Positions 1 to 6,687 of a stretch of 11,031 bases of DNA are shown one piece after another. The stretch covers positions 1 through 11,031 of the forward strand of contig JAKMCZ010000252.1 of assembly GCA_022428185.1 (NCBI GenBank), written 5' to 3'. The first letter of the stretch is position 1. Every line of letters starts with the position of its first letter. This DNA is from Alphaproteobacteria bacterium (GTDB lineage: Bacteria > Pseudomonadota > Alphaproteobacteria > RS24). Under the pieces are notes generated by a model that searched no databases, had not been told where the DNA came from, and worked only from the letters and a program-made list of their open reading frames with translations. Position numbers and translations under genes: made by a program.

Positions 1-1682
1 CCGTGACCAATATTGATGAAGTGATTGCGCTTATCCGCAAGGCGCCGTCGCCGCAAGATGCGCGTCAGCAATTAATGGACCGTGCTTGGCCGGCAGAAGA
101 CGTGGCTGAGCTGGTGGCGTTGATTGATGATCCGCTGCACCGCGTGGCTGATGATGGCACTTACCGCCTCAGTGAGGCGCAAGCGCGGGCTATTTTGGAG
201 CTTCGCCTGCAACGCCTGACAGCTATGGGTCGCGATGAAATCGGTGACGAGTTGAAAGTTTTGGGCGAACAGATTGCCGATTTACTGGATATTCTGCGCA
301 GTCGCGCTCGCGTTATGGCTATTATTCAAGAAGAATTGGCGGCAGTGAGAGAAGAATTTGCAACGCCGCGCCGCTCTGAATTCGTTGAAGATGATGGCGA
401 GGTTGATGATGAATCGCTGATACCGCAAGAGGATATGGTGGTGACGGTAAGTCATGCCGGATACATTAAGCGGGTGCCGCTATCGACTTATCGCGCGCAA
501 CGTCGCGGCGGTAAGGGACGCGCCGGAATGTCGACCAAGGACGAGGATTTTGTCAGTCGTATTTTTGTCGCCAACACGCACCAGCCGGTGCTGTTTTTCT
601 CGACCACCGGCATTGTCTATAAAATGAAGGTGTGGAAACTGCCCGCCGGCAGTCCGCAATCAAAAGGCAAGGCGTTGGTCAATCTGCTGCCGCTCGATGA
701 GGGGGAGACAATTGCCGACATCATGGCTTTGCCGTCAGATGAAGAAAGCTGGGCCGATTTGAATGTTATGTTCGCCACCAGTTTCGGTAATGTGCGGCGC
801 AATGATTTGTCAGATTTCGTGCAGATTAACCGCAATGGTAAAATTGCCATGAAACCCGGCGAGGGCGAGCGCATTATCGGTGTCGAGACCTGTCACGAAA
901 ACGACGATGTGATGCTGACCAGCTCCAGCGGTCGCGCCATTCGTTTCCCCGTCGATAAAGTGCGTGTGTTCCGCAGTCGTAATTCAACCGGCGTGCGCGG
1001 CATCAGGCTTGATGAAGGGGCCAGCGTTATCTCGCTGGCGATATTGCGCCATAGCGACGCGACACCGGCCGAGCGCGCCACCTATCTGAAGCAGGCCGCA
1101 GCCATGCGCCGCGCCGCAACGGGCGAAGACAGTGAGACTGAAGAGGTGGCGGTAGATGAAGATGTCAAAACCACTGAAGAAGTAGCCTTGTCATCCGAAC
1201 GCTACGCCGAAATGGGCGCGAAAGAGCAATTTATTCTGGCGGTCAGTGAAAACGGCTTTGGCAAACGCTCTTCAGCCTATGAATATCGCGTTTCAGGGCG
1301 CGGCGGTAAGGGGATTATCGCAATGACGCTGTCAGAGCGTAATGGCGCGCTTATCGCGGCGTTTCCGGTCGAGGAAACCGACCAGATTATGCTGGTGACC
1401 AATAGCGGAACGCTCATTCGCTGCCCGATTGATGATATTCGTATCGCCGGTCGCAATACGCAGGGCGTGACGATTTTCAAGACCGAGGACGATGCAAAGG
1501 TTGTATCGGTTGCGCATTTGGGTGATGCTTCTGACGAAGATGAAGACGAGAATGAAGATGGGGCAGTCGTTGAAGAAGAGGGCGCAACCGAAATTGCAGA
1601 AGAAAATGATGTTGATGCGGCTGACGAGGGCAGTGATGTTAGCGATGATGACGGTTCCAATGATAACCCTGAGGAAGCTTAA
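1..1682 (+). CDS. gyrA: DNA gyrase subunit A, C-terminal part (5'-truncated by window edge)
   Basis: DNA gyrase introduces negative supercoils with GyrB in the cytoplasm. The frame is already open at base 1; the GTG at base 3 reads as an internal Val of the family's conserved stretch before NIDEVIALIRKAPSP, so it is not the start. Visible residues (counted from base 3) cover the end of the breakage-reunion domain: the RAILELRLQRL helix and the coiled-coil arm, roughly residues 60-125. The beta-pinwheel C-terminal domain follows, with the canonical GyrA box QRRGGKG at 166-172, needed for DNA wrapping, and a box-like GRGGKG at 432-437 in a later blade. An acidic insert lies near residues 374-395. 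The last 52 residues (508-559) are a tail with 26 Asp/Glu and no Lys/Arg. Acidic GyrA tails are known to modulate wrapping. It leads a tight gene run; coaD starts 3 nt after its stop. Confidence 0.97.
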   Translation, partial: VTNIDEVIALIRKAPSPQDARQQLMDRAWPAEDVAELVALIDDPLHRVADDGTYRLSEAQARAILELRLQRLTAMGRDEIGDELKVLGEQIADLLDILRSRARVMAIIQEELAAVREEFATPRRSEFVEDDGEVDDESLIPQEDMVVTVSHAGYIKRVPLSTYRAQRRGGKGRAGMSTKDEDFVSRIFVANTHQPVLFFSTTGIVYKMKVWKLPAGSPQSKGKALVNLLPLDEGETIADIMALPSDEESWADLNVMFATSFGNVRRNDLSDFVQINRNGKIAMKPGEGERIIGVETCHENDDVMLTSSSGRAIRFPVDKVRVFRSRNSTGVRGIRLDEGASVISLAILRHSDATPAERATYLKQAAAMRRAATGEDSETEEVAVDEDVKTTEEVALSSERYAEMGAKEQFILAVSENGFGKRSSAYEYRVSGRGGKGIIAMTLSERNGALIAAFPVEETDQIMLVTNSGTLIRCPIDDIRIAGRNTQGVTIFKTEDDAKVVSVAHLGDASDEDEDENEDGAVVEEEGATEIAEENDVDAADEGSDVSDDDGSNDNPEEA

Positions 1683-1685
1683 GCC

Positions 1686-2162
1686 ATGCGCGTAGGTCTT
1701 TATCCCGGCAGTTTTGACCCGATTACCAACGGGCATACGGACATTATCAAGCGTTCTTTCGGTCTGGTCGATAAGTTGATTGTCGGCATCGGCATTAGCG
1801 CCACCAAAACCCCTGTTTTTACCTTTGAACAGCGTCAGCGCATGATTGAGGCGGAAACCGCTTCGGTAGCCAAGCAAAACAATGTTGAGCTTGAAGTCAT
1901 CTCGTTTGATGAGCTTTTGGTCGATGTCGCGCGCAAAAATGGCGCTAATATCATTCTGCGGGGGCTGAGAACCGCTGCTGATTATGAGTATGAGGCACAA
2001 ATGACCTCGATGAACCGCTCAATGGCACCTGAAATCGAGACCGTGTTTTTACCTGCCGCGCCCGATGTGAGCTTTGTATCGTCTACTTTAGTTCGGCAAA
2101 TCCTTGCTATGGGTGGCGATATTAGCCCGTTCGTGCCACGCTCGGTGCTGGACGAACTATAA
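1686..2162 (+). CDS. coaD: Phosphopantetheine adenylyltransferase
   Basis: Transfers AMP from ATP to 4'-phosphopantetheine to make dephospho-CoA, the penultimate step of cytoplasmic CoA synthesis. The 158-residue length is typical of bacterial CoaD. The nucleotidyltransferase signature is complete: YPGSFDPITNGH at residues 6-17, with Ser9 in place of the more usual Thr and TNGH as the T/HxGH motif. Lys41 aligns with the substrate-binding Lys of E. coli CoaD. LRGLR (91-95), the DYEYEAQM segment (99-106) and the C-terminal VSSTLVR (131-137) are also family hallmarks. The ATG at 1686 is preceded by GAGGAAG at 1671-1677, a good Shine-Dalgarno lying inside the end of gyrA, so translation is probably linked to gyrA. 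A cyclophilin gene follows after a 29-nt gap. Confidence 0.97.
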   Translation: MRVGLYPGSFDPITNGHTDIIKRSFGLVDKLIVGIGISATKTPVFTFEQRQRMIEAETASVAKQNNVELEVISFDELLVDVARKNGANIILRGLRTAADYEYEAQMTSMNRSMAPEIETVFLPAAPDVSFVSSTLVRQILAMGGDISPFVPRSVLDEL

Positions 2163-2181
2163 TTAATTCAATTACTTAAAT

Positions 2182-2186
2182 GGAGA
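2182..2186 (+). promoter_or_regulatory. Ribosome binding site deciding the cyclophilin start
   Basis: GGAGA lies 5 nt upstream of the ATG at 2192. It overlaps the alternative ATG at 2180 and could not serve it, which supports the shorter protein with a clean signal peptide. Confidence 0.6.
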
Positions 2187-2191
2187 TATTC

Positions 2192-2728
2192 ATGCGTTAC
2201 GTTACCGCAATAGCTGTGCTGCTAGGGCTGCTGGTTATGCCGTTTACAGCGTGGAATGAGGCAATTGCCGCCAACGGAAAGGGGTCTGTTATGTTGCTGG
2301 AGTTGAAAACCGGAACAGTGAAAATCAAATTGCGTGAGGACATCGCGCCAAACCATGTCGAGCGGATTAAAACGCTTATCGGCGAAGAATTTTATGATGG
2401 TATTGTGTTTCACCGCGTTATTGACGGGTTTATGGCACAAACCGGTGACCCAACAGGCACCGGCATGGGCGGCTCGGATTATCCCGATTTGCGTGCTGAA
2501 TTTTCCAGTGAGCCATTCAAACGCGGCACTTTGGGTATGGCGCGCTCGCAGCACCCTGACAGTGCCAATAGCCAGTTCTTTATTTGCTTTGACGACTCGA
2601 CCTGGCTGAACGGTCAGTACACGGTGTTCGGCGAAGTTGTTGAGGGCATGGAACATATTGATGCCATTGCCAAAGGCGAACCGCCCGCAAATCCTGACAA
2701 AATCATTTCAATGCGTCTGGCAGACTAA
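2192..2728 (+). CDS. Periplasmic cyclophilin-type peptidyl-prolyl cis-trans isomerase
   Basis: Catalyses cis-trans isomerisation of X-Pro bonds, here probably in the periplasm. Starting at 2192 gives 178 residues: a signal peptide (MRYV, a hydrophobic run at residues 5-20, and an AIA cleavage motif at 24-26), then a single cyclophilin domain. Catalytic-site residues are visible: FHRVI (73-77, catalytic Arg75), QTGDPTGTG (83-91), SANSQFF (124-130) and WLNG (138-141). Tyr143 replaces the active-site His of human cyclophilin A, as is common in bacteria. An ATG 12 nt upstream (2180) is in frame, but the purine-rich GGAGA at 2182-2186 sits 5 nt before the 2192 ATG and overlaps the 2180 codon, so 2192 is preferred. 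PpiA-like in type; the symbol is left blank because orthology cannot be settled by eye. Confidence 0.93.
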   Translation: MRYVTAIAVLLGLLVMPFTAWNEAIAANGKGSVMLLELKTGTVKIKLREDIAPNHVERIKTLIGEEFYDGIVFHRVIDGFMAQTGDPTGTGMGGSDYPDLRAEFSSEPFKRGTLGMARSQHPDSANSQFFICFDDSTWLNGQYTVFGEVVEGMEHIDAIAKGEPPANPDKIISMRLAD

Positions 2729-2734
2729 GCGCCC

Positions 2735-3778
2735 ATGCAGGTCGATGATTTCGATTTTGACCTGCCTGAAAGTCTGATTGCGTTAAGACCGGCGCAACCG
2801 CGCGATGCCGCGCGTTTGTTGCATATTCCGGCTGACGCGGCGCGCGCCGATCGCACGATTAGCGAGTTGCCGACATTGCTGAAGGCCGGTGATGCGCTGG
2901 TTGTTAATATCACCAAAGTTATTCCGGCAAGGCTGACCGGCATGCGCCAGCGTGGCGGCGGAACCGGCGCAAAAATTGAGGTGACCCTGACCGAGCGTTT
3001 GGGGCCGGTCGATTGGCGTTGTTTTTTGAAGCCTGCGAAAAAAGTCAATAATGGCGAAATTATTGATTTTCAGGGCGTTAAGGCTGAAGTATCGGAGCGC
3101 GAGGCGGGCGCGGCGCGACTTACTTTCGACATTGCACCCGAAACTATGGAAACCGTGTTGAGCGAGCTCGGCAGCATGCCACTGCCGCCCTACATTGCGA
3201 GCAAGCGCACGCCCGACGCCCAAGATGATGATGATTATCAAACACTGTTTGCCCGCGAACAGGGCGCAGTGGCCGCGCCAACCGCCGGATTACACTTCAC
3301 GCCGCAATTGGTCGCGACATTGAAACAACAAGGCGTGAGCTTTCACGAGGTCACGCTGCATGTCGGGCCGGGCACGTTTTTACCGGTTAAGGTCGATAAT
3401 ATCGCAGACCATAAAATGCATGGCGAATGGGGGCAGGTGAGCCAAGAAACAGCCAATTCACTGAACGCGGTCAAAGCCGATGGCGGTCGGATTGTCTGTG
3501 TCGGCACAACCTCATTGCGCCTTATTGAGAGCGCAACGCGTGAGGACTGTGTTATGCAAGCCTATGAGGACGTTACTGATATTTTCATTTCTCCGGGCTA
3601 TCGCTTCCGCGCCGCTGACATGCTGCTAACCAATTTTCACTTGCCGCGTTCGACACTTTTCATGCTGGTCTCGGCCTTTTCTGGCCTGGCAGAGATGCAG
3701 GCGGCCTATGCCCATGCTATTCAAGACGGGTATCGCTTTTATTCATATGGCGATGCGTGTTTGTTAGAGCGAAAATAG
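2735..3778 (+). CDS. queA: S-adenosylmethionine:tRNA ribosyltransferase-isomerase
   Basis: Uses the ribosyl group of SAM to convert preQ1 in tRNA to epoxyqueuosine, a late step in queuosine synthesis at the wobble base of GUN-anticodon tRNAs. The 347-residue length is typical. Family motifs run throughout: FDFDLPESLIALRPAQPRDAARLL near the start (residues 6-29), VIPARL (62-67), PTAGLHFT, the strongly conserved HVGPGTFLPV, HKMHGE, GTTSLR, the ISPGYRF segment and NFHLPRSTL. One deviation is Ile59 in NITKV, where members usually have NDT or NNT. The ATG at 2735 lies 6 nt after the cyclophilin stop, and no convincing Shine-Dalgarno is visible, so translation may be coupled to the upstream gene. 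tgt, the enzyme acting just before QueA in the pathway, follows 15 nt downstream. Confidence 0.96.
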   Translation: MQVDDFDFDLPESLIALRPAQPRDAARLLHIPADAARADRTISELPTLLKAGDALVVNITKVIPARLTGMRQRGGGTGAKIEVTLTERLGPVDWRCFLKPAKKVNNGEIIDFQGVKAEVSEREAGAARLTFDIAPETMETVLSELGSMPLPPYIASKRTPDAQDDDDYQTLFAREQGAVAAPTAGLHFTPQLVATLKQQGVSFHEVTLHVGPGTFLPVKVDNIADHKMHGEWGQVSQETANSLNAVKADGGRIVCVGTTSLRLIESATREDCVMQAYEDVTDIFISPGYRFRAADMLLTNFHLPRSTLFMLVSAFSGLAEMQAAYAHAIQDGYRFYSYGDACLLERK

Positions 3779-3793
3779 AGGGCGATAAAAGCC

Positions 3794-4921
3794 ATGAAGT
3801 TCACGCTGATGAAAAGCGACGGGGCAGCACGGCGCGGCGAGATTGAAACACCGCGCGGAACGATACGCACACCGGCGTTTATGCCGGTCGGCACGGCAGC
3901 GACGGTTAAGGCGATGTATCCAGATCAGGTGCGCGATCTCGGCGCTGATATCGTGCTTGGAAATACCTATCATCTGATGTTGCGTCCTGGGGCAGAGGAA
4001 GTGGCGGCCCTGGGCGGTTTGCAAGATTTCATGCAGTGGGACGGGCCGATATTGACCGATAGTGGCGGTTTTCAAGTTATGTCACTGGCTAAATTGGCGA
4101 AAATGAGTGAAGGCGGGGTGCAGTTTCAAAGTCATCTCGATGGCAGCGAGCATATGCTAACACCTGAGCGCAGCATTGAAATTCAAACGCTGCTCGGCGC
4201 CAATATTCGCATGGTGCTGGACGAGTGCACACCGTTTCCGGCAACGCTTGAGCAGGCCGAAACCTCAATGCAGCTTTCCATGCGCTGGGCGGCGCGCAGC
4301 AAAGATGCATTTGCCAAATATGATGCAGGCGCGGGCGATGCGCTGTTTGGCATTGTGCAAGGCGGTGTTTACGAAGATTTGCGCCATCAAAGTGCAGCAG
4401 CGTTGCAGGATATTGGTTTTGACGGCTACGCGATTGGTGGTCTGGCGGTTGGTGAGGGGCAGGCGGCGATGCTGCAGGTGCTCGATTTTACTGCGCCGGC
4501 TTTGCCGCACGACAGGCCGCGTTATTTAATGGGTGTCGGCACACCTGACGATTTGGTCGAAGCGGTGGCGCGCGGGGTCGATATGTTTGATTGCGTGATG
4601 CCGACGCGCGCCGGTCGCCACGGCACGGCTTATACATGGCGCGGCAAGGTCAATATCCGCAATGCGCGTCACGCCAATGATGCGCGCCCGCTCGATACAG
4701 GTATGGCTTGCGAAGCTTCGAGCCGCTATAGCCGCGCCTATTTGCATCATCTCAATCGCTGCGGCGAATATCTGGGTGCCATGCTGCTGACTTGGCACAA
4801 TCTGGCATTTTACCAAGAGTTGATGGCGGCAATGCGCGCGGCTATTGAGGCCGGGCGATTTGACGACTTCCGACGCGAATTTTATGACCGCCAACAGCAG
4901 GGCGATATCGACCCGACTTAA
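3794..4921 (+). CDS. tgt: tRNA-guanine transglycosylase with altered zinc site
   Basis: Exchanges guanine-34 of GUN-anticodon tRNAs for the queuosine precursor preQ1. The 375-residue length is normal. The catalytic framework is intact: Asp89 in TDSGGFQVMSL (general base), GIVQGG, AIGGLAVGE, YLMGVGTPDDL, and the nucleophile Asp266 in MFDCVMPTR, all aligning with E. coli numbering (D89 and D264). The structural zinc site is not. Where the family has CxCxxC followed 26 residues later by His, this protein has Met304, Cys306, Ser309 and His335, so two of three Cys ligands are replaced at exactly conserved spacing. Flanking motifs (SRAYLHHL, LLTWHN) are unaltered and no reading-frame shift restores the Cys residues. 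The enzyme may be active with weakened or no zinc, specialised, or failing. A GAGGG at 3778-3782, 11 nt before the ATG, is a moderate ribosome binding site. tgt ends the + strand gene run. Confidence 0.94.
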   Translation: MKFTLMKSDGAARRGEIETPRGTIRTPAFMPVGTAATVKAMYPDQVRDLGADIVLGNTYHLMLRPGAEEVAALGGLQDFMQWDGPILTDSGGFQVMSLAKLAKMSEGGVQFQSHLDGSEHMLTPERSIEIQTLLGANIRMVLDECTPFPATLEQAETSMQLSMRWAARSKDAFAKYDAGAGDALFGIVQGGVYEDLRHQSAAALQDIGFDGYAIGGLAVGEGQAAMLQVLDFTAPALPHDRPRYLMGVGTPDDLVEAVARGVDMFDCVMPTRAGRHGTAYTWRGKVNIRNARHANDARPLDTGMACEASSRYSRAYLHHLNRCGEYLGAMLLTWHNLAFYQELMAAMRAAIEAGRFDDFRREFYDRQQQGDIDPT

Positions 4922-4930
4922 TTTAGTTGC

Positions 4931-5335
4931 TTACCTATAGATCGCATAAGCCGAGTGCAGCAGGCCGATGGCTGCACCCAACAACAGGGCGCAGGTGGAT
5001 ATAAAACCAATCATAAAACCGCGATTGCGTTTCTCGGTCGCTTTGTAATAGCCCAGCGCATATAAAACGCGTCCAATCGGGAACAACAGGCCGATTAGCG
5101 CCGCCCAGAAATCTGAAATAGTCAGGGCGCAGAGCCATAAAGCGGGCAGAAACAAAACCAACATTTCATGCGTGTTGGCATAAACGCGCAAGACGCGGAC
5201 GAAATCTTCGGGTCCGTCATGCACCGGCGCTTTGATTTGGTGTTTGGCGCGTGCCGAGCCGACACGCATCGCAGTCCAGAAGAAGACCAAAAGGGTAAGA
5301 AGGGTCACAAGACCGCTAAGTGGATAGTCAAACAT
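4931..5335 (-). CDS. MAPEG family integral membrane protein
   Basis: A 134-residue membrane protein of the MAPEG family (membrane-associated proteins in eicosanoid and glutathione metabolism). Four hydrophobic segments are visible at about residues 4-22, 56-73, 76-94 and 107-127. The family's polar signature falls at the start of the second helix: RVYANTHE, with Arg50, Asn54 and Glu57, residues typical of the glutathione-binding region. GRVLYALGYY (88-97) is the second common MAPEG motif. Bacterial members are mostly uncharacterised; some have glutathione transferase or peroxidase activity. The start is supported by AGGA about 8 nt upstream. It is the last gene of the leftward group and converges on tgt with only 9 nt between the stop codons. 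Family assignment is firm; activity is unknown. Confidence 0.85.
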   Translation of the reverse strand: MFDYPLSGLVTLLTLLVFFWTAMRVGSARAKHQIKAPVHDGPEDFVRVLRVYANTHEMLVLFLPALWLCALTISDFWAALIGLLFPIGRVLYALGYYKATEKRNRGFMIGFISTCALLLGAAIGLLHSAYAIYR

Positions 5336-5359
5336 TGTTTTTTCCTTTCTTGCTGACTG

Positions 5360-5794
5360 TTATTTGCGCGTTGCACTCTTTTTCAAGATACCACTAAAGG
5401 TTGCCAGCGTCTGTTTATCTTCGGTAAAAATTTCGCCACGCACAAAAACCATCGAGCGCGTATTGCGGGTGACATAGCCTTTGGCATAGACCAATTCGCC
5501 AAGCGGTGCCGCGCTTTTTAGAAATTCGGTTTGGCAAGAGACGGTAACCGAATAGTCATGGTCGGATAATTCGTCATGCGCGATAACAAATAAGGCGTAA
5601 TCGGCAAAACTCATCAGCATGCCGCCATGCAGGAAATTGCCACCGTTCAAATGTCGCTTTTCGCAAAGGAAAGCCGATAAATGTTCGCCGCCCTTGTCAG
5701 CGATTTTCATAAAGAACGGGCCGGCATGGTCCTCGAACGGTTCGTCAAATCCCCATTGGGTCCAGCCTTTAAGCTGCGGCGGTGTATCGGTCAT
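5360..5794 (-). CDS. PaaI-like hotdog-fold acyl-CoA thioesterase
   Basis: Predicted single hotdog-domain thioesterase (4HBT/PaaI type) that would hydrolyse acyl-CoA or aryl-CoA thioesters in the cytoplasm. From the chosen start it is 144 residues. The family signature is clear at residues 50-65: NGGNFLHGGMLMSFAD, with His56-Gly57-Gly58 on the central helix and Asp65 as the likely catalytic acid. The strands SVTVSCQTEFLKSA and LVYAKGYVTRNTRSMVFVRGEIF follow as usual. The frame extends 54 nt further upstream to another ATG, but GGGGAG sits 6 nt before the internal ATG whose complement is at 5792-5794, so the shorter form is preferred. It lies between the lyase-family gene and the MAPEG gene, probably in one transcript. 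The substrate cannot be told from sequence. Confidence 0.88.
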   Translation of the reverse strand: MTDTPPQLKGWTQWGFDEPFEDHAGPFFMKIADKGGEHLSAFLCEKRHLNGGNFLHGGMLMSFADYALFVIAHDELSDHDYSVTVSCQTEFLKSAAPLGELVYAKGYVTRNTRSMVFVRGEIFTEDKQTLATFSGILKKSATRK

Positions 5795-5800
5795 GCGTGT

Positions 5801-5806
5801 CTCCCC
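5801..5806 (-). promoter_or_regulatory. Ribosome binding site deciding the thioesterase start
   Basis: On the minus strand GGGGAG lies 6 nt before the ATG at 5794, an ideal spacing. This favours a 144-residue thioesterase over the 162-residue extension, whose extra N-terminus resembles no part of the hotdog fold. Confidence 0.7.
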
Positions 5807-5825
5807 TAAACGCGGCGCACAATAG

Positions 5826-5840
5826 GGGGCTTCTCGCCCC
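5826..5840 (-). other. Small GC hairpin between lyase-family and thioesterase genes
   Basis: A perfect 5-bp GGGGC/GCCCC stem with a 5-nt loop lies in the 65-nt gap of the leftward gene group. No T-run follows it on the minus strand, so it does not look like a standard intrinsic terminator. It could modulate read-through or protect an mRNA end; chance is also possible for so short a stem. Confidence 0.3.
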
Positions 5841-5859
5841 GGACGCAAGCCAAAACCGA

Positions 5860-6678
5860 CTAGTTCTTGTCGAAGCCGACCATCTGACTGAGCCTGTCAA
5901 AGCTCACCCGGGCGGTCTCCATATCATTGTCGGTTAATTGCCGATAGGCGGTTTCCAGCGCCGCTGCCGAGGCAGCCATTGCAGCGACCGGATAGATGAT
6001 GAAGCTGAAGCCCATATCGACCAGGCGCTGACGGTCAATTAACGGGCTGCGCCCTCCTTCAACCATATTTGCCAGCAGCGGCATATCGCCAAGTGCTGCG
6101 CCGACCTTCTCAAACTCGGCTTTGCTTTCGGGCGACTCGACAAACAAAATATCGGCACCTGCTTCGGCAAACAGGCGGGCGCGGTTTATCGCTTCATCGA
6201 GGCCGTTTTGCTCGCGTGCATCAGTGCGTGCAACAATCAGGAAATCCTTGTCGCTGCGTGCATCAGCCGCTTGGGCGATTTTGGCGACCGCTTCTTCACG
6301 TGTCACAACTTCGCGTCCGGGAATATGACCGCAGATTTTCGGCACTTGTTGGTCTTCGATTTGAATACCCGCTGCACCCGCAGCTTCATAGGTTTTTACC
6401 GTCGCTGCAATATCATCAAAGCCGGTATCGGCATCGGCGATAAGCGGCGTGGCGGTGACATCACATAAAGACGCGATGCGGCTTTGCATATCCTCAAGCG
6501 TCAAAAACCCGTTATCAGGTTTGGCAAGCTGGCTGGCGGACACGCCATAGCCCGATAAATAAAGCGCATCAAACCCCATCGCATCAGCGATGCGCGCCGA
6601 CAGACCATCATAAACGCCGGGTGCAATAATGGTCTGCGTTGCAATCTTGTTTCGAAATGCGGCGCGATCAATGGGCAT
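5860..6678 (-). CDS. Isocitrate lyase/PEP mutase superfamily enzyme (lyase-like)
   Basis: A 272-residue TIM-barrel enzyme of the isocitrate lyase/phosphoenolpyruvate mutase superfamily, which forms or cleaves C-C or C-P bonds in alpha-keto or hydroxy acids with Mg2+. Visible hallmarks are SGYG (42-45), DADTGFD (82-88, Mg-binding Asp82 and Asp84), IQIEDQ (105-110), PKICGHIPGR (113-122, with Cys116 where lyases carry the catalytic Cys), ARTDA (150-154) and FVESPES (179-185). The KxCGH motif points to a lyase (methylisocitrate or dimethylmalate lyase type) rather than a C-P mutase. Ile115 stands where KRCGH or KKCGH is usual, so the substrate may differ. Oxaloacetate decarboxylase-like activity is an alternative. 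AGGAG is well placed before the ATG. Its start lies 9 nt from the stop of the upstream monooxygenase, indicating co-transcription. Confidence 0.87.
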   Translation of the reverse strand: MPIDRAAFRNKIATQTIIAPGVYDGLSARIADAMGFDALYLSGYGVSASQLAKPDNGFLTLEDMQSRIASLCDVTATPLIADADTGFDDIAATVKTYEAAGAAGIQIEDQQVPKICGHIPGREVVTREEAVAKIAQAADARSDKDFLIVARTDAREQNGLDEAINRARLFAEAGADILFVESPESKAEFEKVGAALGDMPLLANMVEGGRSPLIDRQRLVDMGFSFIIYPVAAMAASAAALETAYRQLTDNDMETARVSFDRLSQMVGFDKN

Positions 6679-6687
6679 GGTTTCTCC

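Noticed and set aside
3..5. GTG as the start of gyrA
   Set aside because: The frame is open upstream to base 1 and the GTG codes an internal Val of the conserved GyrA core; the gene starts outside the window.
1332..2000. Minus-strand open frame of 222 codons over the gyrA end and coaD
   Set aside because: It lies wholly antisense to two certain genes, has no recognisable domain or good ribosome binding site, and its composition is that of a reversed coding strand.
5795..5848. 18-residue N-terminal extension of the thioesterase
   Set aside because: It spans the hairpin and the GGGGAG ribosome binding site and has no hotdog-fold sequence; the internal ATG is better supported.
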